The notes: generated by a model from the letters alone, not told the origin. Shown: positions 1-12,201, numbered from the stretch's first letter. The stretch is DNA of 64,000 bases from Victivallis vadensis (GCF_003096415.1 NZ_QEKH01000002.1:124001-188000), one strand, 5' to 3'. Numbers and translations are program-made.

Positions 1-335
1 AGTTCGACGTGGTGCTGGTTGATGTGCCGTGTTCCAATACGGGGGTGTACCGCCGCCGCCCCGACGTGCTGTGGCGGTTTCGGCCGGAGGAGTTGGAAAA
101 GATCACCGCGCTGCAGCGCCGGATTCTGGGTGAGGCGGCGCGGCTGACCGCTCCCGGCGGCCAACTGGTCTACAGCACCTGCAGCATTGAACCGGAGGAG
201 AATCCGCTTCAGGTGGAGGCGTTCCTGAAAGAACACCCCGGGTTTGAGCGGCTCTGCGAACGGCAGCTGCTGCCTTCGGCGGAGATGGACGGTGCTTACG
301 CCTGCCTGTTGCGCCGCAGGGCCAGCAGCATTTGA
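1..335 (+). CDS. rsmB: 16S rRNA m5C967 methyltransferase RsmB, C-terminal part (5' end outside window)
   Basis: The reading frame is open from base 3 and ends at 335, so only about the last 110 residues are present. It shows the two catalytic motifs of the RsmB/Nop2 class of SAM-dependent RNA cytosine-5 methyltransferases: DVPCSNTGVYRRRPDV, with the Cys of the PC motif, and YSTCSIEPEEN, with the second catalytic Cys. In known members one Cys attacks C6 of the target cytosine and the other releases the product. RsmB is preferred over RsmF/NOP2 because of the short tail directly after the last strand and the RRRPDV wording, but the N-terminal NusB-like domain that would settle this lies outside the window. 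The 3' end overlaps the convergent GT2 gene by 40 bp. Confidence 0.85.
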   Translation, partial: FDVVLVDVPCSNTGVYRRRPDVLWRFRPEELEKITALQRRILGEAARLTAPGGQLVYSTCSIEPEENPLQVEAFLKEHPGFERLCERQLLPSAEMDGAYACLLRRRASSI

Positions 336-1012
336 AGATATTCGGCGGCCACGCGCGCGGTGAGCTTGCTTTCTCCGTGTTTGCGGCGGTTGAAGATGAT
401 GCCGTGTTCCACGACCCGGACCGTATCGCCCTTGCGGTTGACGGCAAGGCAGAGCAGCTCCAGCATGATTTTGAAGCCGCGCGGCGTCAGGGCGGGGCGC
501 AGTTCCTCAAACAGCTCCCGGCGGATTGCAAAAAAGCCGGACATCGGGTCCGCGACCTTGATTCCGAGCATCACGCGCGCCATCAACGTGGCGGTGCGGC
601 TGATCAGAATCCGGCAGGGGTTCCATTTCTCCGCGAAGCCGCCTCCTTTCACATAGCGTGAGCCGATCACGAAATCCGCGCCGCCATTGAATTCGGAGAG
701 CACTCCGGGCAGGCTGCCGACGTCGTGCTGCAAATCGCCGTCCATGCAGCAGAGGATTTCGCCCCGGGCAGTCTCAAACCCCTTTACGATGCTGGGGCTC
801 AGGCCGGGGTCGCCGTCGTTGAGGACCGCCCGGACCTCCGGATGCCCGGCCGCGGCATAGGCGTTGACCGCGTCGGCGGTTCCGTCGGGGGAGTTCTCGT
901 CGGCGACGATGATTTCGTAATTACTGAGGCCGCAATGCCCGATCTGTCCGAGGAGTTCGACGATATTGTCACGCTCGTTGAGCGTCGGTATCACGATGGA
1001 GTAAGTGACCAT
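296..1012 (-). CDS. Family 2 glycosyltransferase, dolichol-phosphate mannosyltransferase (DPM1) type
   Basis: 238 aa. The start at 1012 gives MVTYSIVIPTLNERDN; the frame stays open upstream but that part is the antisense of the neighbouring gene. GT-A features are VIPTLNERDN near the N-terminus, DENSPDGTADAV (nucleotide binding), MDGDLQHD (DxD metal site), GSRYVKGGG and DPMSGFFAIRR, all typical of polyprenyl-phosphate mannose/glucose synthases. The protein should transfer a sugar from a nucleotide donor to a polyprenyl phosphate at the inner face of the membrane. No C-terminal membrane segments are present, as in soluble DPM1-type enzymes. It is the last gene of the trkH-trkA-sensor-GT2 operon, 2 bp after the upstream stop. 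The actual sugar cannot be read from sequence. Confidence 0.85.
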   Translation of the reverse strand: MVTYSIVIPTLNERDNIVELLGQIGHCGLSNYEIIVADENSPDGTADAVNAYAAAGHPEVRAVLNDGDPGLSPSIVKGFETARGEILCCMDGDLQHDVGSLPGVLSEFNGGADFVIGSRYVKGGGFAEKWNPCRILISRTATLMARVMLGIKVADPMSGFFAIRRELFEELRPALTPRGFKIMLELLCLAVNRKGDTVRVVEHGIIFNRRKHGESKLTARVAAEYLQMLLALRRNRQA

Positions 1013-1014
1013 GT

Positions 1015-1659
1015 TCAACGCTCGCCTTCGTGGTCGATGATTTCGTTGATGCCGGAGTAGATCCGCTCCACATCGCGGGGCAGCCCCGCCCCGGTGCAGC
1101 GGCGCAGCCGGTCGCCGCTGTGGCGGGCGTCGATCACCGCATCGATCTCTTCGAAGGGCTGGGCGAGGTTGCGCACGACCCGCCGCTTGAAAACCAGCCC
1201 GGCGAACAGCAGGATGATCGCCATGAACACCACGCCCCACGCGCCCGCATAGCCGAGCTGGCGCGCTTCATCCGCCGCCTTGATCATCGCGAGGCGGTTG
1301 GCTTCGGAGATGCGGTTGATCCCCTCAAGGGTTGCGGTCCGGGCTGTGATGTCGCCCCGGAAGGCGGCTTCATAGTTGGCGCGGATCTGCCGGAGCGCCA
1401 GCGGCTCCCCGGTTTCGGTGATGTTGCCGGAAGCCATATTGAGGGCGATCCGGAAGCGCTGCAGCGCGAGCGGGGCCGGCGGTTCGGCCAGCGCGGAAAG
1501 CATCTCCTCGCAGGCCTGCAGCGAACGGTTGTTCCGGGCGTTGATCTTGTCGATCACCGGCGCCATCCGTGTGAAAATCCAGATGCAGGCGAAAGACATC
1601 AGCAGATTGAACACGATCAGAATTGAGGCTCCGAACCGGACCGACTGCGTAACCTGCAT
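1015..1659 (-). CDS. Two-TM sensor-like membrane protein (chemoreceptor-type sensory half without an output domain)
   Basis: 214 aa, start ATG at 1659 behind a GGGGGTGTAA ribosome site; 3 bp after the trkA stop. There is an N-terminal membrane helix at about residues 8-30, a helical extracytoplasmic stretch of about 100 residues, a second membrane helix at about 135-158 (WGVVFMAIILLFAGLVF), then a short charged cytoplasmic tail ending in IIDHEGER. The architecture is that of a 4-helix-bundle sensor followed by a HAMP-like linker, but no kinase, methyl-accepting or cyclase domain follows. Its place directly after trkH-trkA suggests a link to K+ uptake or membrane stress, but this is only context. 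The family is not recognised with certainty. Confidence 0.6.
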   Translation of the reverse strand: MQVTQSVRFGASILIVFNLLMSFACIWIFTRMAPVIDKINARNNRSLQACEEMLSALAEPPAPLALQRFRIALNMASGNITETGEPLALRQIRANYEAAFRGDITARTATLEGINRISEANRLAMIKAADEARQLGYAGAWGVVFMAIILLFAGLVFKRRVVRNLAQPFEEIDAVIDARHSGDRLRRCTGAGLPRDVERIYSGINEIIDHEGER

Positions 1660-1662
1660 GGC

Positions 1663-2322
1663 TTACACCCCCTTGACCAGTTTGGGCAGGGCGTTTTCGC
1701 CGCAGACGATCAGCAGCTTGTCGTCCCTGGAGAGCGGTTCATCGGGGATCGGCAGTTCCACCCGTCCGGTTTTACCGCGCCGGATTGCCGCGACAATCAC
1801 GCCGAATTTCTTGGGCAGCTGCAGTTCGATCAGCGTTTTGCCCGCCATCGAGGGCTGGATGCAGATTTCGGTCAGCTGCAGGTCGGTGCCGAGCGCGGTG
1901 TCCGCGAAAATCTGGCTGTACAGAATCCGGTTTGCGAATTTCTTGCCGAACTCGAATTCCGGGTTGATGATTTCGTGGGCTCCGACCAGCTGCAGGATGC
2001 GGCGCAGCATCGGGTCGTTGGCCCGTGCGATGATGCGCGGAGTCCCCATCTGCCGCAGCAGTGCTGTGCACATGATGGAGGCTTCGCGGGATTCGTCTCC
2101 GATCGCGCAGACCGCGACATCCCGCTGGCCGGGATTGAGCCGGGCCAGCTCGGTTTCGTCGGTGGCATCCATCGCGATGGCCTCCGTCACGAAATTGGCG
2201 GCTTCGTCGACCCGCTTGCGGTCCTGGTCGACGGCGAGCACCTCGGCTCCACGTTCCGCAAGGGTGCGGGAGAGCGACAGGCCGAACTGGCCGAGACCGA
2301 TGATGAGAATCTGATTGGCCAT
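1663..2322 (-). CDS. trkA: K+ uptake regulatory subunit, TrkA/KtrA (RCK) family
   Basis: 219 aa. N-terminal RCK/TrkA-N Rossmann domain with IIGLGQFGLSLSRTL (dinucleotide-binding glycine motif) and an acidic residue closing the second strand (AVDQD). After about residue 135 a TrkA-C domain follows (LGTDLQLTEICIQPSMAGKTLIEL). This single-RCK length matches KtrA rather than the doubled E. coli TrkA. It is a cytoplasmic subunit that gates the membrane K+ channel-like subunit in response to nucleotides, known for the family. The gene lies 10 bp downstream of trkH, and its ribosome-binding AGGA overlaps the trkH TAG stop, which suggests translational coupling. Confidence 0.92.
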   Translation of the reverse strand: MANQILIIGLGQFGLSLSRTLAERGAEVLAVDQDRKRVDEAANFVTEAIAMDATDETELARLNPGQRDVAVCAIGDESREASIMCTALLRQMGTPRIIARANDPMLRRILQLVGAHEIINPEFEFGKKFANRILYSQIFADTALGTDLQLTEICIQPSMAGKTLIELQLPKKFGVIVAAIRRGKTGRVELPIPDEPLSRDDKLLIVCGENALPKLVKGV

Positions 2323-2332
2323 ATCTGAATTC

Positions 2333-4342
2333 CTAGTTTAGGGTTATTTTCGCATACGGATAGTGGGCATTGGTCTGGCTGTGCGCGTCATCCAGCAGCA
2401 TGAACATGGTCAGAGGGCCGATGCGGCCGATGAACATGGTCAGGATGATCAGCACCTTGCCGATGCCGTCCAGCTGGGGAGTCGCCCCGATGCTCAGCCC
2501 CACCGTCGCCAGCGCCGAGGTAACCTCGAACAGGAGTTCGCGCGGGGCGATCGGCTGGGTGATCGTCAGCATCATTGTCGCCGCCAGCAGCACCAATCCG
2601 CTCGCCATCACGATGGTGACGGCGCGGTAGACGATATAGTGGCTGATGTGCCGATTCTGGATGTTCAGGTCGCCGGAACCGGTCACGTTGTTCCAGAAGG
2701 TGATCGCCAGCACCGCCAGCGTGGTGGTTTTGACGCCTCCGGCGGTGCCGCCCGGACTGCCTCCGATGAACATGTAGAGGATCATGACGATATAGGTCGG
2801 CGTGGTCGCCGCCGCGACGTTGATGGAATTGAAACCCGCCGTCCGGAAGGTGGCGGACTGGAACCAGGCGTTGTTGATCTTGCCGGCCAGTCCGAAGCCG
2901 GCCAGCCCCTTGTCCCATTCGAAGATCAGTACGGAGACAGTTCCCGCGACCAGCAGCACCAGCGTGGTGGTGATCGCCAGCCGCGCCGCCAGCGGGATCG
3001 TCCGCCCCGAGAAATAGGCGGGCAGAAACAGCGCGGTGGCCGGAGCGATTCCGCCCGCGACCACCAGCAGCGAAACCGGATAGAGCACCAGCGGATTGTG
3101 CGCAAACGGCACGAGGTTGGCGCTGTTCAGAGAGAAACCGGCGTTGCAGAAGGCGGAAACCGCGGTGAAACAGCCGTGCCAGAGCGCGGTGGCCGGAGCG
3201 AACCCATCCAGCATGAATCCCGCCGCCAGCAGCAGCGCACCGCAGCCTTCGACGATGAAGGTGAATTTCAGAATCAGTTTCAGCGAGCGGGTCAGGTCCT
3301 GATGGTCGCTGTCGGTCAGCGAGCTCATCAGCCGCTCCTGCGACAAACTGAGCCGCTTGCCGATCGCGTGCATCGCGGCGGTCGCGATGGTCATGATGCC
3401 GAGTCCGCCGAGCTGGATCAGCACCATGATGAAAATCTGGCCGGTCAGGGTGAACTCTTTGGAGATGTCGAGCACGCTCAAACCGGTCACGCAGACCGCG
3501 CTGACGGCGGTGAACAGCTTGTCGATGAACGGAATCTCCGGCCGGACGGTGGAAAAGGAGAGGTTCAGCAGCAGCGCGCCGAAGGTGCAGAGCGTCAGGA
3601 AGGTGCTGAACAGTGTCCGGCCGGGATGGTTCAATACCAGTTCCCACCAGTGTTCGCGCGGAGCCGCCGTCCGGCGGAAACGGTACAGCGGGATGGACAT
3701 CAGCAGCGCGATGAACAGCGCTACCGCCCGCGTCCGTCCCGAAACCAGTGAAACCAGCAACGGCAGCAGGAGCATTCCCGCCGCCGCACTGTAAAACCAG
3801 GAAACGTGACGCCTCTGGGAGAGGCGGACCCAGCGCAGCAGCAGCCAGAGTGAAGCCAGTGCGCTGAGAATAAAGCACATGCGCGCTTCGAGATAATCCG
3901 GCTGGTTCAGAGACGCCGATACCAGGACCGCGCCGCCGAGCACCAGTGCCGCTCCCGCCGCGCGCTGGCGGCAGCGCTCGGCACGTGGAGTCGTAAGCAA
4001 TTCCTGGTAGTCCACCTTGAAATCAGTCAGGGCAAAGCCGGAGATAATGAAGAATGTGGCAAAAAGCAGTGCCGCAAATGGATTGCCGATCAGAATCGGC
4101 AGCGTACCAACCAGCGCACCGATCCAGAAAAGCCAGCCGAACAGCTTGCCGTAGCGCGGATTCAAAAAGAGCAGCCGGGCGGCGGCGAGGCCGCACCCCG
4201 CCGTGAAGAACGCGGCCAGCGGAGGCATCAGGGCCGGAAATTGTCCCGCCTTGTTGTGCGCCATCAGCAGCGCGAAAGGCGCAAGCGCCAGCAATGCGCC
4301 TTCGATCAGGCCATATTGTTTCACGCTCGTCAGGCGTCTCAT
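2333..4342 (-). CDS. trkH: K+ transporter membrane subunit, TrkH/KtrB family, with long N-terminal membrane extension
   Basis: 669 aa from the ATG at 4342 (GGGG ribosome site 8 bp upstream; a GTG 15 codons upstream is possible but less likely). Four pore repeats with selectivity-filter-type glycines are visible: AVCVTGLS (about residue 285), FCNAGFS (400), FRTAGFN (502) and LATVGLS (614). This fits a K+-translocating channel-like subunit in the inner membrane partnered by the RCK protein encoded just downstream. Typical KtrB/TrkH proteins have about 450-490 residues. This one carries about 230 extra N-terminal residues made mostly of hydrophobic helices, so it is an extended variant. First gene of the four-gene minus-strand operon. 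Confidence 0.9.
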   Translation of the reverse strand: MRRLTSVKQYGLIEGALLALAPFALLMAHNKAGQFPALMPPLAAFFTAGCGLAAARLLFLNPRYGKLFGWLFWIGALVGTLPILIGNPFAALLFATFFIISGFALTDFKVDYQELLTTPRAERCRQRAAGAALVLGGAVLVSASLNQPDYLEARMCFILSALASLWLLLRWVRLSQRRHVSWFYSAAAGMLLLPLLVSLVSGRTRAVALFIALLMSIPLYRFRRTAAPREHWWELVLNHPGRTLFSTFLTLCTFGALLLNLSFSTVRPEIPFIDKLFTAVSAVCVTGLSVLDISKEFTLTGQIFIMVLIQLGGLGIMTIATAAMHAIGKRLSLSQERLMSSLTDSDHQDLTRSLKLILKFTFIVEGCGALLLAAGFMLDGFAPATALWHGCFTAVSAFCNAGFSLNSANLVPFAHNPLVLYPVSLLVVAGGIAPATALFLPAYFSGRTIPLAARLAITTTLVLLVAGTVSVLIFEWDKGLAGFGLAGKINNAWFQSATFRTAGFNSINVAAATTPTYIVMILYMFIGGSPGGTAGGVKTTTLAVLAITFWNNVTGSGDLNIQNRHISHYIVYRAVTIVMASGLVLLAATMMLTITQPIAPRELLFEVTSALATVGLSIGATPQLDGIGKVLIILTMFIGRIGPLTMFMLLDDAHSQTNAHYPYAKITLN

Positions 4343-4520
4343 CTGCAATCCCCGAAAGTATGTGTGAGTAATCCTATAACATACCACGTCAACCGGCGGT
4401 TGTCAAAAGAAACGGCGGGAATCTCAGGCCTTGGCTGAAGAATTGCAGCGGAGCAGTCGTTTCCCGGGGCGGTCACCCTCGTACCGAAGGAAAAATCCCG
4501 GCCGGCGTACGACTGCATAA

Positions 4521-4547
4521 AAAAACACCCCGGAAAATTCCGGGGTG
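4521..4547 (-). terminator. Intrinsic terminator of the PFOR gene
   Basis: On the minus strand a GC-rich hairpin (CACCCCGG arms, 8-10 bp, at 4526-4535 and 4538-4547) is followed by a run of seven Ts. It lies 26 bp after the PFOR stop. Confidence 0.85.
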
Positions 4548-4572
4548 CCCTGAAACAAATCGCGTTTGCGAA

Positions 4573-8097
<3,525 letters not shown>

Positions 8098-8189
8098 GAT
8101 TCCTCCATTGGTTTTGGTATGGTAAAAGTATGGTTTCTTTTACGAAAAGTGTGACGGTGAAAACGCCGGTTCACATTTTTATCCATAGA

Positions 8190-8218
8190 ATCTACACCTT
8201 CATCCCGTATTTTTCAAA
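8190..8218 (-). promoter_or_regulatory. Candidate promoter of the PFOR gene
   Basis: Minus-strand TTGAAA (8213-8218), 17-bp spacer, TAGATT (8190-8195). It leaves a leader of about 85 nt before the start at 8097. Confidence 0.55.
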
Positions 8219-8303
8219 TGCCGCAGCCGACTTTTTTCGGACTGTCCGGCCCGTTTATCCGGCCGATTGCGGAAAAATCCATAACGAATGATGATTTTTC
8301 CAT

Positions 8304-8343
8304 TTGGCAATTGCGGTTTCGAGTCTATATTGTATTGCAATAC
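8304..8343 (+). promoter_or_regulatory. Candidate promoter and palindromic operator of the Gfo/Idh-epimerase operon
   Basis: TTGGCA (8304-8309), 16-bp spacer, TATATT (8326-8331), immediately followed by the perfect 12-bp palindrome GTATTGCAATAC (8332-8343), which covers the expected transcription start. A protein bound there would block initiation; no regulator gene is adjacent. Confidence 0.55.
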
Positions 8344-8374
8344 CGACAAGATATCCTCACACAGGAGTTTGGAA

Positions 8375-9583
8375 ATGAAAGACCTGAGAATCGGCATTAT
8401 CGGCTGCTGCGGCCGCGGCACGCTGGCCGACAACGCCCACAAGCCCGGCGCAGGTTCGGTGATCGTTGCCGGAGCCGAACCGTATCCGGAGCAGCAGAAG
8501 ATGTTCCTCGACCGCTATCAGGAGAAGTTCGGCGTCCGGCCTGCGTTGTACGCCGACTACCGCGAAATGATCGATAAGGAAAATCTCGACGGCGTGATCA
8601 TCACCAGTCCCGATTTCGTACACATGGAACACGCGGTCTACGCGCTCGAACGCAAGGTGCCGGTCTATCTGGAAAAGCCGGTCGCGATCTCCATCCCCGA
8701 CGCCGATCGCATTCTCGAAGCGGCCTACCGCAGCAAAACCAAGCTGGTGATCGGCCACAACATGCGCTACATGGCGTTCACCCGCAAGATGAAGGAGCTT
8801 ATCGACTCCGGTGTGATCGGCGAGGTGAAAGCGGTCTGGTGCCGTCACTTCATCAGCTACGGCGGCGATGCGTACTACCGCGACTGGCACGCCGAGAAGC
8901 GGCTCTGCAACAGCCTGCTGCTGCAGAAGGGCGCGCACGACATCGACATCATCCATTGGCTGGCCGGGGCGCGCACGGTGCAGGTCAGCGGCATGGGCAA
9001 CCTGTCGGTCTACGACAAGCTGCCGCGCCGTCCGAAAGGCGAGGAGCGGGTCAAAGACGGCATCGCCGCCCACTGGAAAAATTCGCACTGGCCGCCGCTG
9101 GAGCAGAAGGATATGTACCCGACGGTCGAGGTGGAAGACCTCAATATGATCAATATGCGCTTGGAAAACGGCGTGCTGGCCAGCTACGAGCAGTGCCACT
9201 ACACTCCGGACGCCTGCCGCAACTACACCGTGATCGGCACGAAGGGACGGCTCGAAAATTACGGCGACTATTCCCCGAAGAGCGATATTCAGGTCTGGAC
9301 CAGACGAGTTGACGCGTTCCGTCTGGAAGGCGACATCACCTGCCGCGTCGATGCGTCGGACGGCACCCACGGCGGCGCCGATCCGCTGATCATTCAAAGT
9401 TTCATCGACGCGCTCCGCGGCAGATATGACGTGTGGTCGACGCCGCAGGCGGCGCGTTACAGCATTGCGGCCGGTTGCTGCGGCGCGGATTCGATCCGCA
9501 ACGGCGGCATGGTGGAAAACGTTCCGGCGCTGCCGGATTATCTGGAAAACTGGGATTTTGCCCGTGCGGAGGAGAAAAAGTAA
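8375..9583 (+). CDS. Gfo/Idh/MocA-family NAD(P)-dependent oxidoreductase
   Basis: 402 aa. The start at 8375 (AGGAG 10 bp upstream) gives MKDLRIGIIGCCGRG; the frame is open further upstream but the promoter lies inside that part. The N-terminal Rossmann fold carries IGIIGCCGRGTLA and the family hallmark EKPVAIS, whose Lys is the catalytic residue in known members. The C-terminal alpha/beta sheet domain follows from about residue 130 (GEVKAVWCRHFISYGGD, KGAHDIDIIHWL). Members oxidise or reduce cyclic sugars, inositols or sugar acids. The substrate is not readable, but the epimerase 1 bp downstream points to sugar metabolism. No signal peptide. Confidence 0.88.
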   Translation: MKDLRIGIIGCCGRGTLADNAHKPGAGSVIVAGAEPYPEQQKMFLDRYQEKFGVRPALYADYREMIDKENLDGVIITSPDFVHMEHAVYALERKVPVYLEKPVAISIPDADRILEAAYRSKTKLVIGHNMRYMAFTRKMKELIDSGVIGEVKAVWCRHFISYGGDAYYRDWHAEKRLCNSLLLQKGAHDIDIIHWLAGARTVQVSGMGNLSVYDKLPRRPKGEERVKDGIAAHWKNSHWPPLEQKDMYPTVEVEDLNMINMRLENGVLASYEQCHYTPDACRNYTVIGTKGRLENYGDYSPKSDIQVWTRRVDAFRLEGDITCRVDASDGTHGGADPLIIQSFIDALRGRYDVWSTPQAARYSIAAGCCGADSIRNGGMVENVPALPDYLENWDFARAEEKK

Positions 9584-9584
9584 A

Positions 9585-10502
9585 ATGCGCGTACTCATCA
9601 CCGGCGGCGCCGGCTTCATCGGCAGCCATATTGCAGAGTATTTTCAGGGGAAGGCGGAGGTCCGGATTCTGGACAGCCTGCGTTCCGGCTTCAAAAAGAA
9701 CCTTGACGGCCTCGACGTCGAATTCATCGAGGGCGACATCCGCGACCGGATCACGGTTGCGAAGGCGATGGAGGACGTGGATTACGTGTTCCACCTCGCC
9801 GCGATGATCAGCGTGCCCGAATCGATGACCAAGATCATCGAGTGCATCGACATCAACAACACCGGCATGCTGATCGTGCTGGAGGAAGCGGCCAAAGCGG
9901 GCGTGAAGAAGCTCTGTTTCTCGACTTCGGCGGCGATCTACGGCGACAATCCGGTCGTGCCGAAGGTCGAAACGATGTTCCCGGAACCGAAAAGCCCCTA
10001 CGCGATCACCAAGCTCGACGGTGAATATTACTGCAAGATGTTCAACGACACCGGCAAGCTGAAAACGGCATGCCTGCGCTACTTCAACGTGTTCGGGCCG
10101 CGTCAGGATCCGAAGAGCGCCTATGCGGCGGCGGTGCCGATCTTCACCGCGAAGGCGGTCGCGAACGAGCCGCTGACCATCTTCGGAGACGGCGAGCAGA
10201 CCCGCGACTTCATCTACGTGAAGGACATCGTCGCGGCGAACGTTTTCATGGCGACCCATGATTTTTCGGGCGTCTACAACGTGGCCTACGGCGGGAAGAT
10301 CACGATCAACGACCTGGCGAAGGAGATCATCCGCCTGACCGGTTCGAAGTCGGAAATCCAATACCTGCCGGAACGGATCGGCGATGTGAAGCATTCGATG
10401 GCGGCGGTGGACAAGCTCAAAGCCACCGGTTTCAAACCTTCCTGCAGCTTCGCGGAAGGCATGGCGGCCACGGTCGCCTACTTCCAGGGCCTGAAAAAAT
10501 AA
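9585..10502 (+). CDS. NAD-dependent sugar-nucleotide epimerase/dehydratase (GalE/WbpP-like SDR)
   Basis: 305 aa. The start at 9585 gives MRVLITGGAGFIGSH, the GxxGxxG NAD-binding motif of extended short-chain dehydrogenases. The catalytic Tyr-Lys pair is in SPYAITK, with STSAAIYGDNP before it, and the substrate-side motif is YFNVFGPRQDPKSAYAAAVPIF, typical of UDP-sugar 4-epimerases. GEQTRDFIYVKDIV is also conserved. It should interconvert a nucleotide sugar such as UDP-glucose/UDP-galactose or the N-acetyl forms; the exact substrate is inference. It begins 1 bp after the Gfo/Idh stop, so the two are co-transcribed. Confidence 0.88.
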   Translation: MRVLITGGAGFIGSHIAEYFQGKAEVRILDSLRSGFKKNLDGLDVEFIEGDIRDRITVAKAMEDVDYVFHLAAMISVPESMTKIIECIDINNTGMLIVLEEAAKAGVKKLCFSTSAAIYGDNPVVPKVETMFPEPKSPYAITKLDGEYYCKMFNDTGKLKTACLRYFNVFGPRQDPKSAYAAAVPIFTAKAVANEPLTIFGDGEQTRDFIYVKDIVAANVFMATHDFSGVYNVAYGGKITINDLAKEIIRLTGSKSEIQYLPERIGDVKHSMAAVDKLKATGFKPSCSFAEGMAATVAYFQGLKK

Positions 10503-10623
10503 TCCGGAATCACACGCTCCCGGTCCTGCGGCCGGGAACGTATCTTGCCTTTCCGCTAATTACACTCTGTCCTTTCACAGTTTCTAACGCTTTCCTGCAA
10601 TACCCGCCTCCTCGGAGAAATAC

Positions 10624-10663
10624 AAAAAAACAGTGGCCTGTCTTCGTGATCAGAAAACAGGCC
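10624..10663 (-). terminator. Intrinsic terminator of citrate synthase
   Basis: Minus-strand stem GGCCTGT/ACAGGCC (10635-10641 with 10657-10663), then ACTG and seven Ts (10624-10630). It lies 20 bp after the gltA stop. Confidence 0.75.
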
Positions 10664-10683
10664 GCCGATGGTTGCAGGTTCAA

Positions 10684-11991
10684 TCAGCGGATCAGAAGCT
10701 CGCGGCTCTCCATCACTCCGGCGGTTTCGGCCGGGGTCTTGCCGATGTAGATCTGGCGCGGCCGGACGATCTTGGTTTCGCCGCCGATCATCTCCTTCCA
10801 GTGAGCCACCCAGCCGGGCAGGCGGGCCAGCGCGAACATCACCGTGAACATGTTCTCGGGAATGCCCAGCGCCCGGTACAGGATGCCGGTGTAGAAGTCC
10901 ACGTTGGGATACAGATTCCGCTCGACGAAGTACGGATCGGTCAGTGCGGCTTCCTCCACTTCGCGCGCCACGTCAAGCAGCGGGTCCTTGTAGTGAATCC
11001 GTTCGAGATACGCGTCGCACTCCTTTTTGATGATCGCGGCGCGCGGGTCGTAGGTCTTGTAGACCCGGTGCCCGAAGCCCATCAGCCGGAACGGGTTGTT
11101 GCGGTCCTTCGCCAGGCGGATGAATTTCTTCACGTCGCCGTCGGCGTGGATCATCTGCAGCATTTCGATCACCGCCTGGTTGGCTCCGCCGTGCAGCGGC
11201 CCCGAGAGCGCGGAGATGCCCGCCGAAATCGTCGCGTACAGATTCACCTGCGCGCTGCCGATCGCCCGCACCGCGGTGGTCGAACAGTTCTGCTCGTGAT
11301 CCGCATGCAGGATGAACAGGATATTCAGAATCCGCACCGCTTCCGGGTGGATCTGGTAGGGGCGCACCGGCGAATCGAACATCATGTTCAGGAAGTTCGC
11401 GCAGTACGACAGGTCGTGCCGGGGATAGACCACCGGTTCGCCGATCGACTTCTTGTACGCGAACGCCGCCATCGTACGCACGATCGAAATCAACCGCGCG
11501 GTGGAAACGTCGATGTCGTCCTCCATCGACTTCAGGTCCACGTTGGGATAGAAGGCCGCCAGGGCGTTGATCATCGTCGACAGAATGTGCATCGGATGCG
11601 CACCCCTCGGGAAATGGTCGAAGAAGTGGCGCATATCCTCGTGCAGCATCGAATTGAGGTTCAGCATCGTCGAGAAGTTGCGGCGCTGTTCCTCGCTGGG
11701 CAGCTCGCCGTGGACCAGCAGATAGGCGACTTCGACGAACATGGTCTTGCGGACCAGCTCCTCGATCGGAATCCCGCGGTAACGCAGAATGCCCCGTTCG
11801 CCGTCCACAAAGGTGATCTGGCTGTAGCAGGCGGCGGTATTCATGAAACTCGGGTCGAGCGTGACGTAGCCGGTCTGTCGGCGCAGTCCGGCGATATCGA
11901 TCGCCTTTTCGCCTTCGGAACCCACAACCACCGGCAGTTTAATCGCCTTGCCCTCGACCTCAAGTGTCACATAACCGGGACTCTCGTTCAT
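10684..11991 (-). CDS. gltA: Citrate synthase
   Basis: 435 aa. The start ATG at 11991 is chosen because AGGAGGA lies 7 bp upstream; an in-frame ATG seven codons earlier would bury that site. The enzyme condenses acetyl-CoA with oxaloacetate to citrate. Key family segments are GERGILRYRGIPIEEL, LHADHEQNCSTTAVR, GPLHGGANQAVIEML (His motif), LMGFGHRVYKTYDPRA (catalytic His region) and the C-terminal DFYTGILYRALGIPENMFT with the Asp of the catalytic triad. The length matches the long, NADH-regulated-type bacterial form. With PFOR as the likely acetyl-CoA source, a partial TCA route towards glutamate is plausible. Own promoter and terminator. Confidence 0.97.
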   Translation of the reverse strand: MNESPGYVTLEVEGKAIKLPVVVGSEGEKAIDIAGLRRQTGYVTLDPSFMNTAACYSQITFVDGERGILRYRGIPIEELVRKTMFVEVAYLLVHGELPSEEQRRNFSTMLNLNSMLHEDMRHFFDHFPRGAHPMHILSTMINALAAFYPNVDLKSMEDDIDVSTARLISIVRTMAAFAYKKSIGEPVVYPRHDLSYCANFLNMMFDSPVRPYQIHPEAVRILNILFILHADHEQNCSTTAVRAIGSAQVNLYATISAGISALSGPLHGGANQAVIEMLQMIHADGDVKKFIRLAKDRNNPFRLMGFGHRVYKTYDPRAAIIKKECDAYLERIHYKDPLLDVAREVEEAALTDPYFVERNLYPNVDFYTGILYRALGIPENMFTVMFALARLPGWVAHWKEMIGGETKIVRPRQIYIGKTPAETAGVMESRELLIR

Positions 11992-12096
11992 ATCGGAATC
12001 CTCCTTCTGCAAAAATTACCGCTCCTGTTTCATTGGCGCGGACGCCGGAAATGCCGAAACACTCCGCCGCCGCTTTTCCTTCAGCTACATCCGCAT

Positions 12097-12125
12097 AATA
12101 TGGCACCGGAAGCACCGTTTTTCAA
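12097..12125 (-). promoter_or_regulatory. Candidate promoter of gltA
   Basis: Minus-strand TTGAAA (12120-12125), 17-bp spacer, CATATT (12097-12102). Confidence 0.6.
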
Positions 12126-12162
12126 GCGGAAATTCCCGATAACACACGATTTTCACAGAATG

Positions 12163-12185
12163 AAAACGCCCCCGGAACCGGGGGC
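12163..12185 (-). terminator. Intrinsic terminator ending cassette A
   Basis: Perfect 8-bp stem GCCCCCGG/CCGGGGGC (12168-12175 with 12178-12185) followed on the minus strand by G-TTTT. It is 16 bp after the stop of the glycoside hydrolase. Confidence 0.75.
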
Positions 12186-12201
12186 CGTTTCCGGGCGGAA
12201 A

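Noticed and set aside
10517-10540. Hairpin after the epimerase as terminator
   Set aside because: Six-bp stem (TCCCGG/CCGGGA) but no T run after it.
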